From Alistipes sp. (GTDB lineage Bacteria; Bacteroidota; Bacteroidia; Bacteroidales; Rikenellaceae), in NCBI GenBank assembly GCA_017380955.1, contig JAFOCZ010000050.1, positions 1 to 22,255 of the forward strand: a stretch of DNA of 22,255 nt, given 5' to 3'. The position numbers and the translations under genes were made by a program. The stretch's first letter is position 1, and every line of letters starts with the position of its first letter. Shown piece after piece: positions 16,059 through 22,255 of the stretch. Under the pieces are notes generated by a model. The model was not told the origin of the DNA. It was given only the letters and a program-made list of their open reading frames with translations, and made no database searches.

Positions 16059-16236
16059 AATTTATCGCTATCTTTCCCAACAATTTGCACTTTTTGCCAC
16101 ACTACACACCCCTGCTAGACAACTAAAAAAGCGAGCAAACACTCCCAAAAACAGCAATACTAAACACTGTAAAATAGCCGAAAAAGGGTTATAATTAAAA
16201 ATAATGAAAAAATTATTGAAATTTTTTAATAAAATA
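16059..16236. other. AT-rich intergenic stretch with no recognised gene
   Basis: Between the glycosyltransferase promoter and the small-RNA promoter I see only AT-rich sequence with A- and T-runs. A plus-strand open frame (15991-16194) crosses it but has no family resemblance and overlaps the glycosyltransferase promoter. The A/T tracts at 16196-16236 could act as an upstream promoter element for the RNA at 16273. Confidence 0.6.
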
Positions 16237-16268
16237 TTTGGAGAATTAAAAGTTTGCCCTTACCTTTG
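16237..16268 (+). promoter_or_regulatory. Strong promoter of the predicted small RNA
   Basis: The -33 TTTG (16237-16240) and -7 TACCTTTG (16261-16268) boxes are separated by exactly 20 bases, a near-ideal Bacteroidota promoter, preceded by A/T tracts. It points at the structured, non-coding segment that follows. Confidence 0.8.
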
Positions 16269-16272
16269 CAGC

Positions 16273-16434
16273 GAAGTTTTAAGGTTCATTTAGGTTAGTA
16301 GTTTTAGGTTGGTGAGGCAATCGAAAGGTTGTAGCAAAAGTCGCAGTCGAAAAAGATGCGAGTTTTGTTACTCAGACACTGATGGTTAGGTTTGTTTTTA
16401 AGTGTCGAAAAACCTTTCGGTAGTCTCTTTTTTT
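16273..16434 (+). ncRNA. Predicted structured small RNA, about 160 nt
   Basis: No open frame of any promise covers this segment, but it is framed by a promoter and a terminator. A closing stem pairs 16314-16330 with 16411-16427 (16 pairs including two G-U, and one A-A mismatch), and is followed directly by seven T's (16428-16434). Inside it are two hairpins. The first pairs 16331-16345 with 16357-16371 (one G-G mismatch, one G-U). The second pairs GACACT at 16375-16380 with AGTGTC at 16401-16406. Together they form a three-way junction. A 5' tail (16273-16313) carries repeats of AGGTT. The yebC gene has its own promoter 120 bases further on, so this is more likely a stand-alone RNA than a leader. 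It may be a 6S-like RNA or a known Bacteroidales RNA family; I cannot assign it. Confidence 0.7.
16314..16434 (+). terminator. Terminator formed by the closing stem of the small RNA
   Basis: The 3' arm (16411-16427) pairs with 16314-16330 and is followed by seven T's, the standard layout of an intrinsic terminator, although the loop of 80 bases is itself folded into two hairpins. Confidence 0.7.
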
Positions 16435-16499
16435 GTATATATACCTACCACTGCAGCCCCATCCCAACATCATTTCCATAGAAATTAGATAAAAAACCT

Positions 16500-16527
16500 G
16501 CGCGGCGCCCTATTTTTCCGCGCTTTT
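16500..16527. terminator. GC-rich hairpin with flanking A and T runs
   Basis: GCGCGG (16500-16505) and CCGCGC (16518-16523) pair perfectly around a 12-base loop. TTTT follows on the plus strand, and six A's lie just before it (a T-run on the minus strand). It could back up termination of the small RNA or block transcription in either direction ahead of yebC. Confidence 0.5.
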
Positions 16528-16553
16528 CTATTTCTACTTTTCCCATTTTTTTC

Positions 16554-16561
16554 TATCTTTG
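16554..16561 (+). promoter_or_regulatory. -7 box of the yebC promoter
   Basis: TATCTTTG matches the Bacteroidota -7 consensus. No TTTG lies at the right distance upstream, only T-rich sequence. Transcription would begin near 16567, about 52 bases before the yebC ATG; the leader is AT-rich with no Shine-Dalgarno sequence. Confidence 0.55.
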
Positions 16562-16618
16562 CACCATTGTGTATATATATAGAAGTATAAAATTCTAAAA
16601 ATATAAATTTACATTACT

Positions 16619-17350
16619 ATGGGAAGAGCATTTGAGTATCGCAAAGCGAGAAAGATGAAGCGCTGGGGACATATGGCGCGCGTATTTACGAAGATTGGTA
16701 AGGAGATTGAGATGGCGGTTAAGGCTTCTGGTCCAGACCCATCATCAAACTTGCGTCTTCGCCTTCTTATGCAGAATGCTAAGGCTGAGAATATGCCTAA
16801 GGAGAATGTTGAGCGTGCTATCAAGCGTGCAACAGATAAGGATGCTGCCGACTACAAGGAGATGATCTACGAGGGTTATGGTCCTCACGGTATCGCAGTT
16901 CTTGTTGAGACCGCTACCGACAACACAAACCGTACTGTGGCTTCTGTACGTATGTACTTCAACAAGTATGGTGGTACTCTCGGTACATCAGGCTCTGTAG
17001 GCTTTATGTTCGAGCACAAGTGTGTCTTCAAGTTCAAGCCTACCGAGGGTGTTGATCTCGAGGAGATGGAGTTGGAGATGATCGACTTTGGTGTAGATGA
17101 GTTCTACGCTGAGGAGGGTGAGGTAACAGTATACGCTGGTTACGAGTCATTCGGTCAGATTCAGACCTGGATTGAGGATAAGGGCTTTGAGTTGGTATCT
17201 GGTGAGGCAGTACGCATCCCTACAGACACCAAGGAGTTGACCCCTGAGCAGCGCGAGGCAGTAAACAAACTTATCGAGCACCTCGAGGAGGACGACGACG
17301 TTACCAACGTCTACACTACAATGGCCGAGTCTGAGGAGGACGAGGAGTAA
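16619..17350 (+). CDS. yebC: YebC/TACO1 family protein
   Basis: YebC proteins were long annotated as transcription regulators, but recent work on the YebC/TACO1 family supports a role on the ribosome, easing translation of proline-rich stretches. The 243-residue protein has the family start MGRAFEYRKARKMKRWG, the helical domain with SNLRLRLLMQNAKAENMPKE and NVERAIKRA, and the middle region YEGYGPHGIAVLVE followed by TDNTNRTVASVRMYFNKYGG. It ends in a very acidic tail (EEDDDVTNVYTTMAESEEDEE-like), common in Bacteroidota members. Codon use is that of a well-expressed gene. It lies 128 bases before ileS and has its own -7 box. A translation role would fit its neighbour ileS, but that is inference. 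Confidence 0.95.
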   Translation: MGRAFEYRKARKMKRWGHMARVFTKIGKEIEMAVKASGPDPSSNLRLRLLMQNAKAENMPKENVERAIKRATDKDAADYKEMIYEGYGPHGIAVLVETATDNTNRTVASVRMYFNKYGGTLGTSGSVGFMFEHKCVFKFKPTEGVDLEEMELEMIDFGVDEFYAEEGEVTVYAGYESFGQIQTWIEDKGFELVSGEAVRIPTDTKELTPEQREAVNKLIEHLEEDDDVTNVYTTMAESEEDEE

Positions 17351-17360
17351 TAAAACGAAC

Positions 17361-17466
17361 TGAAAGGTGAAAAGTGAAAGGTGAAAAGTAAGGTGTGCTT
17401 CGCACAAGATTAAATTTGCGTCGCAGACACCACACTTTTCAGTTTTCACTTCTCCCTTTTCACTTT
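17361..17466. repeat. Imperfect inverted repeat containing copy 2 of the 26-base repeat
   Basis: Bases 17369-17394 are identical to 7083-7108. About 36 bases later (17431-17466) the sequence returns as its imperfect reverse complement, with GTGTG/CACAC and GTGAAAA/TTTTCAC pairing. The centre holds smaller dyads (GTGCTTCGCAC and TGCGTCGCA). The whole could be a small non-autonomous element or a hairpin in the yebC-ileS mRNA. I see no clear target-site duplication. Confidence 0.7.
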
Positions 17467-17478
17467 AAATTTTTTAAA

Positions 17479-20400
17479 ATGAAAAAATTTACCGAGTATA
17501 AGGGTCTTGACTTGGCAGGCGTGGCAGACGAGGTTTTGGCACGCTGGACCGAGGATGACACCTTCCACAAGAGCATCACTACACGCGAGGGTCATCCAAC
17601 CTTCGTATTCTATGAGGGACCACCATCAGCAAATGGTACCCCAGGTATTCACCACGTTATGGCACGTACTATCAAGGATGTATTCTGCCGTTTCAAGACC
17701 CAGCAGGGCTATCTCGTACACCGTAAGGCGGGTTGGGATACTCACGGTCTGCCTGTAGAGTTGGGCGTGGAGAAGAAGATGGGTATCACAAAGGAGGATA
17801 TCGGCAAGACTATCTCTATCGAGGACTACAACAAGGCGTGCCGCGAGGCCGTTATGGAGTTCACCGACATCTGGGAGGACCTCACACACAAGATGGGTTA
17901 CTGGGTGAATATGGATGACCCATATATCACCTACGACAATAAGTTTATCGAGACATTGTGGTGGTTGCTCAAGCAACTCTACGAGAAGGGTTTGCTCTAC
18001 AAGGGCTACACCATCCAGCCATACTCACCAGCAGCAGGTACTGGTCTTTCTACACACGAACTTAACCAGCCTGGTTGCTACCGCGATGTTAAGGACACGA
18101 CTTGTACTGCACAGTTCCGTGTTCTCGAGCCTAAGGCCGAGATGGAGGGCTGGGGTACTCCTGTGTTCTTGGCCTGGACAACAACACCTTGGACATTGCC
18201 ATCAAACACTGCGCTCTGCGTAGGTCCTAAGTATGACTACGTTGCTGTGCGCACCTACAACCCATATGATGGCCAGAAGATTACCGCTATCGTGGCAGAG
18301 CCATTGTTGTACTCTATCTTCAACAAGAAGGGCGAGGGTGTGGCTTTGGACTCATACAAGGCTGGCGATAAGGTTATTCCTTTCGAGGTTGTTGGTAAGT
18401 GGAAGGGTACCGAGTTGGAGGGTATGCGTTATGAGCAACTTATCCCTTGGGTTAAGCCTGTGGAGTGCGACGAGAATGGTAACTGGGTGGAGGCATCGGC
18501 AAAGGGCTTCCGCGTAATCCTCGGCGACTACGTTACTGTGGAGGATGGTACTGGTATCGTACACATCGCACCTACGTTTGGTGCTGATGATGCCTTCGTA
18601 GCACGTCAGGCTGGCATCCCATCGCTCTTTATGATTAACAAGCGCGGCGAGACTCGCCCTATGGTTGACTTCACAGGTAAGTTCTACCTCATCGAGGACC
18701 TCGATGAGAAGTTTGCCAAGGAATGTGTTGCCGACACATACAAGGAGTATGAGGGTCGCTGGGTGAAGAACGCATACGACCCACAGTTTACTGTTGACGG
18801 TCGCTACGACGAGAAGGCTGCTGCGGCTGCCGAGACTCTCGACGTATACATCGCCATCAAACTCAAGGAGTCGGGCAAGGTCTTCAAGATTGAGAAGCAC
18901 ACCCACAACTACCCACACTGTTGGCGTACCGACAAGCCTGTGTTGTACTACCCTCTCGACTCGTGGTTTATCCGCACCACAGCGCTCCGCGAGCGTATGA
19001 TGGAGTTGAACAAGACCATCTACTGGAAGCCTGAGTCTACAGGTACAGGCCGTTTCGGTAAGTGGCTCGAGAATATCAACGACTGGAACTTGTCACGTTC
19101 ACGTTTCTGGGGTACTCCACTCCCAATCTGGGCTACTGAGGATCGCTCGGAGATGAAGTGCATCGGCTCGGTTGAGGAACTCATCGCCGAGATTGAGAAG
19201 GCTGTAGCAGCAGGCGTGATGACTGAGAACCCATACAAGAACTTCGTGGTGGGCGATATGTCGAAGGAGAACTACTCTACAGACAACATCGACCTTCACC
19301 GTCCATATGTAGATAACATCGTGTTGGTGTCGTCTAAGGGTGAGCCTATGCGTCGTGAGCCAGACTTGATCGACGTATGGTTTGACTCTGGTGCTATGCC
19401 ATATGCTCAGGTACACTACCCATTCGAGAACAAGGAGGGCTTCGACCAGATCTACCCTGCTGACTTCATCGCCGAGGGTGTGGACCAGACCCGTGGTTGG
19501 TTCTACACATTGCACGCTATCGCTACAATGTTGTTCGACTCTGTAGCATTCAAGAATATCATCTCTAACGGCTTGGTACTCGACAAGAACGGTAACAAGA
19601 TGTCGAAGCGTTTGGGTAATGCCGTAGACCCATTCGAGGTGTTGAAGAAGTATGGTGCTGATGCCACACGTTGGTATATGATCTCTAACTCACAGCCTTG
19701 GGATAACCTCAAGTTCGACGTTGATGGCGTTGACGAGTGCCGTCGTAAGTTCTTCGGCACGTTGTACAACACCTACTCATTCTTCGCCCTCTATGCCAAC
19801 ATCGATGGCTTCACAGGTGCTGAGGAGGAGGTTGCCGTAGAGCGTCGCCCAGAGATCGACCGCTGGATTTTGTCGGAGTTGAACACCCTTGTAAAGGATG
19901 TTACCAAGTACCTCGAGGATTACGACCCAACACCTGCGGCACGTCGCATCGACCAGTTTGTTAACGAGAACCTCTCTAACTGGTACGTTCGCTTGAACCG
20001 TAAGCGTTTCTGGGGTGGCTCTATGAGTGAGGACAAACTCGCCGCTTATCAGACACTATACACTTGCTTGGAGACTGTGGTTATGTTGGCAGCGCCTATC
20101 GCGCCATTCATCTCTGACCGCATCTTCTGTGACCTTAACGCAGTAAGTGGCCGCCACAGCGAGTCATCAGTACACCTTGCCGAGTATCCTAAGTGCAACG
20201 AGGCGCTTATCGACGCCGAGTTGGAGGATATGATGTCGTTGGCACAGCGCGCTTCGTCAATGGTATTGGCATTGCGTCGTAAGGTTAACATCAAGGTACG
20301 TCAGCCACTTCAGAAGATTATCATCCCTGTACTCGACAAGGAGATGGCTAAGCATATCGAGGCTGTTCGCGCGCTCATTATGGGTGAGGTGAACGTCAAG

Positions 20401-20964
20401 GATATCGAACTCATCACCGACACCACAGGCATCATCACAAAGCGCATCAAGCCTAACTTCAAGACCTTGGGTGCTAAGTGTGGTAAGTATATGAAGCAGG
20501 TTGCAGCACTTGTGGCATCGTTCACACAGGAGCAGATTGCGGCTGTTGAGGCTAACGCCGAGACCATTCTTAAGGTTGAGGATACCGAGTTTGTAACTAC
20601 TGCTGCCGACTTCGAGATTACCTCGGAGGATATGCCAGGATGGTTGGTAGCATCGGAGGGTAAACTCACCGTAGCCCTCGACATCACCATCACCGACGAG
20701 TTGCGTCGCGAGGGTGTGGCACGTGAGTTGGTAAACCGCATCCAGAACATCCGTAAGGATTCAGGCTTCGAGGTTACCGATAAGATTCGTGTGGAGGTTG
20801 AGGCTAACGACCTTACAACAATGGCCATCGAGAGTTTCGCAGAGTACATCGCGCAGCAGACCCTCGCCGTAGAGGTTAAGGTTGCCGAGACTCCTGCCGG
20901 CGAGTTCGTCGTAGAGACCGACCTCGACGAGGCTCCATTGAAGATTGCTGTTACCAAGGCTTAG
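17479..20964 (+). CDS. ileS: Isoleucyl-tRNA synthetase, IleRS2-like with GIHH signature
   Basis: This class I synthetase charges tRNA-Ile in the cytoplasm. The 1161-residue chain contains the first signature as GIHH (residues 56-59, in NGTPGIHHVMARTIKD) where HxGH is expected. It also has AGWDTHGLPVELGVEKK, the editing domain (TTTPWTLPSN and GTGIVHIAPTFGADD), the second signature KMSKR (707-711, bases 19597-19611) and a helical anticodon-binding domain. The C-terminus (ELVNRIQNIRKDSGF) resembles the eukaryote-like IleRS2 class, without an evident zinc finger. The start at 17479 is chosen because an earlier in-frame ATG at 17395 would translate the inverted repeat into a meaningless N-terminal stretch. 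Few or no ATA codons are used, in keeping with high expression. A terminator follows the stop. Confidence 0.97.
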   Translation: MKKFTEYKGLDLAGVADEVLARWTEDDTFHKSITTREGHPTFVFYEGPPSANGTPGIHHVMARTIKDVFCRFKTQQGYLVHRKAGWDTHGLPVELGVEKKMGITKEDIGKTISIEDYNKACREAVMEFTDIWEDLTHKMGYWVNMDDPYITYDNKFIETLWWLLKQLYEKGLLYKGYTIQPYSPAAGTGLSTHELNQPGCYRDVKDTTCTAQFRVLEPKAEMEGWGTPVFLAWTTTPWTLPSNTALCVGPKYDYVAVRTYNPYDGQKITAIVAEPLLYSIFNKKGEGVALDSYKAGDKVIPFEVVGKWKGTELEGMRYEQLIPWVKPVECDENGNWVEASAKGFRVILGDYVTVEDGTGIVHIAPTFGADDAFVARQAGIPSLFMINKRGETRPMVDFTGKFYLIEDLDEKFAKECVADTYKEYEGRWVKNAYDPQFTVDGRYDEKAAAAAETLDVYIAIKLKESGKVFKIEKHTHNYPHCWRTDKPVLYYPLDSWFIRTTALRERMMELNKTIYWKPESTGTGRFGKWLENINDWNLSRSRFWGTPLPIWATEDRSEMKCIGSVEELIAEIEKAVAAGVMTENPYKNFVVGDMSKENYSTDNIDLHRPYVDNIVLVSSKGEPMRREPDLIDVWFDSGAMPYAQVHYPFENKEGFDQIYPADFIAEGVDQTRGWFYTLHAIATMLFDSVAFKNIISNGLVLDKNGNKMSKRLGNAVDPFEVLKKYGADATRWYMISNSQPWDNLKFDVDGVDECRRKFFGTLYNTYSFFALYANIDGFTGAEEEVAVERRPEIDRWILSELNTLVKDVTKYLEDYDPTPAARRIDQFVNENLSNWYVRLNRKRFWGGSMSEDKLAAYQTLYTCLETVVMLAAPIAPFISDRIFCDLNAVSGRHSESSVHLAEYPKCNEALIDAELEDMMSLAQRASSMVLALRRKVNIKVRQPLQKIIIPVLDKEMAKHIEAVRALIMGEVNVKDIELITDTTGIITKRIKPNFKTLGAKCGKYMKQVAALVASFTQEQIAAVEANAETILKVEDTEFVTTAADFEITSEDMPGWLVASEGKLTVALDITITDELRREGVARELVNRIQNIRKDSGFEVTDKIRVEVEANDLTTMAIESFAEYIAQQTLAVEVKVAETPAGEFVVETDLDEAPLKIAVTKA

Positions 20965-20987
20965 TAACACCATCTTATAAGTCATCA

Positions 20988-21023
20988 GGGCTGTCCGACT
21001 ATATGGTCAGACGGCCCTTTTTT
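20988..21023 (+). terminator. Intrinsic terminator of ileS
   Basis: The arms 20988-20999 and 21006-21017 pair over 12 positions (one T-G pair, one C-A mismatch) around a TATATG loop and are followed by six T's (21018-21023). It begins 23 bases after the ileS stop codon. Confidence 0.9.
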
Positions 21024-21057
21024 GGCATTTTGCCATATACCTATATATATAATAACT

Positions 21058-22255
21058 ATGAATAGAGTAATATTTTTCGTTATGTCGCTTATGGCAATGC
21101 TCTCTGTGGGCTGCAATGGCGACACCCCAGCACCCGAGCCAACACCCCAACCAGAGCCACAGGCGGAATTTGAGGTGGAGATAACAAAGACCACACGCTC
21201 CACGGTGACGTTCAGCGTTACACCCCGTAACCTCGATATGGAGTATCTGTGTGTGGTGTACGACAAGGATACCGCCGATGAGTTCACACGCGATGAGTTC
21301 CTCGTGGAGAGCATACTCCAGGAGATTGCCGATGAGGCCTCGAATAGTGGCAAGACCCTCACGGAGTATATGCCCGAGGTGGTGGATAAGGGTGTTATAG
21401 AGGAGGCATCATTCTCGGGTCTCAGCACCAACACCGAACACTACATAATCCTCTTTGGCGTGGAGAACAACGACGGATATAGTGCCTCAACGGAGATTAC
21501 AAAGGTAGCCTTCACCACCGCAACGGTAGAGAAGGTGGAGTGTGAGTTCGATGTCGAGACAACCGTTGTGGACAACAGCGTGACACTCGCCGTAACACCA
21601 TCAAACTCAGAGATTAGTTGGTATCTGTGCACTATGCCTAAGGATACCTACAACTACTACGTTGAGGATGAGAATGGCTATAATATGTCGCACTCGTACT
21701 TCTATGAGTATTACTTCCAACAAGATATAAACGCGTATCTCCAGCAGGGCTACACCGCAGAGCAGGTTGTCGAGGCTCTCATCCACAGCGGAAGTGTGGA
21801 GTTGCAGGCTAAGGGTCTCAAGGAGAATACAGACTACTACTACCTCATTGCAGGTCTTATCCTCGACGAGGAGGGCATCGTGATATGCACCGATGTGGTG
21901 CGTGGCGAGTACCACACCGAGAACGCAGCGCAGTCGAAGATGACCTTCGAGATTGAGGTGTGGGACGTAGGACAGATGGAGGCATCGTTTAGCATCACAC
22001 CATCGAACAACAAAGACAAATATTGCGCCCTTGTAGCGCCCTGGGATGGCGTTACCGAGGCGCAGGATATGATGCATAAGATTGTCAACCAGTGGGGAAG
22101 TTGGATGGAGGCTATGGCCAACGACCATGGTCCTGTGGAGCATAGCGGAGCAACGGCGATGAAACTACCGGCTGCCGACACCGATTACTACATCATCGCC
22201 TTTGGCTATGATGGTGGCATCACAACCGAGGCTACAATGGCTACCTTCCGCACAC
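21058..22255 (+). CDS. Lipoprotein with three tandem modules (3' end outside window)
   Basis: The function is unknown. The frame is open from the ATG at 21058 to the window edge, giving 399 residues. A signal peptide ends in a lipobox (LSVGC), making Cys19 the lipidated residue; a Pro/Glu/Gln linker (22-37) follows. Three related modules are visible at about 38-154, 163-287 and 297-398. Each starts with an F-E/D-V/I-E strand, continues with a V/A-TP-S/R-N strand (SVTPRN, AVTPSN, SITPSN), then a YLC or YCA strand. A helical insert of varied length comes next, and the module closes with TEHYIILFG, TDYYYLIAG or TDYYIIAFG. This alternation suggests beta-sandwich domains like fibronectin type III. 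It is probably exposed at the cell envelope and starts a new unit after the ileS terminator, but no TAnnTTTG box is clear. Confidence 0.88.
   Translation, partial: MNRVIFFVMSLMAMLSVGCNGDTPAPEPTPQPEPQAEFEVEITKTTRSTVTFSVTPRNLDMEYLCVVYDKDTADEFTRDEFLVESILQEIADEASNSGKTLTEYMPEVVDKGVIEEASFSGLSTNTEHYIILFGVENNDGYSASTEITKVAFTTATVEKVECEFDVETTVVDNSVTLAVTPSNSEISWYLCTMPKDTYNYYVEDENGYNMSHSYFYEYYFQQDINAYLQQGYTAEQVVEALIHSGSVELQAKGLKENTDYYYLIAGLILDEEGIVICTDVVRGEYHTENAAQSKMTFEIEVWDVGQMEASFSITPSNNKDKYCALVAPWDGVTEAQDMMHKIVNQWGSWMEAMANDHGPVEHSGATAMKLPAADTDYYIIAFGYDGGITTEATMATFRT

Noticed and set aside
15991..16194. Plus-strand open frame of 67 codons in the intergenic region
   Set aside because: It overlaps the glycosyltransferase promoter and leader hairpin, has a composition dictated by AT-rich DNA, and resembles nothing I know.
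16435..16444. Perfect palindrome GTATATATAC
   Set aside because: Short alternating AT sequence just after a terminator; too simple to call an operator.
21023..21035. TGGCA-TTT-TGCCA dyad upstream of the last lipoprotein gene
   Set aside because: Only five pairs with a three-base loop directly behind the ileS terminator; could be an operator but there is no other support.

Overview
The window looks like chromosomal DNA from a member of the Bacteroidales (phylum Bacteroidota). The signs are promoters of the TTTG / TAnnTTTG type in front of several units, weak or absent Shine-Dalgarno sequences with AT-rich leaders, and family-level matches such as BatD/BatE, an OmpP1/FadL-like barrel, a fused class I fumarase and a eukaryote-like isoleucyl-tRNA synthetase. 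By eye the GC content is near one half. A Rikenellaceae (Alistipes-like) origin is possible, but the sequence alone does not prove it. I see no phage, insertion sequence, CRISPR array, tRNA or rRNA.

Layout. Bases 1-4310 (+) hold the 3' part of tyrS, folB, an 11-helix sodium:neurotransmitter-type symporter and a class I fumarase, closely spaced and ended by a long hairpin. Bases 4423-7715 (+) hold batD, batE and recR. Bases 7844-10914 (+) hold a tyrosine/serine-rich lipoprotein and an outer-membrane barrel protein. A perfect bidirectional hairpin at 10935-10967 separates these from a minus-strand operon etfB-etfA-acyl-CoA dehydrogenase (14615 down to 10987), preceded by a minus-strand GT4 glycosyltransferase (15976 down to 14816). 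The longest gene-free stretch, 15977-16618, holds the glycosyltransferase promoter, a probable structured non-coding RNA (about 16273-16434) with its own promoter and terminator, a second hairpin and the yebC promoter. Then come yebC and ileS (+), a terminator, and the 5' part of a lipoprotein built from three related modules that runs off the window.

How the genes fit together. TyrS, IleS and YebC serve translation. Fumarase and the EtfAB-dehydrogenase set point to anaerobic central metabolism, possibly with electron bifurcation. BatD/E, the two lipoproteins and the barrel protein belong to the envelope.

Most interesting points: (1) a promoter - three-way-junction - terminator cassette at 16237-16434 that reads as an independent small RNA; (2) an isoleucyl-tRNA synthetase whose HxGH signature is replaced by GIHH, the swapped motif linked to mupirocin hyper-resistance; (3) a 26-base repeat in two gene-leader positions, one copy of which forms an inverted repeat that creates a false N-terminal extension of ileS; (4) batDE separated from the batABC genes; (5) the three-module lipoprotein at the right edge.
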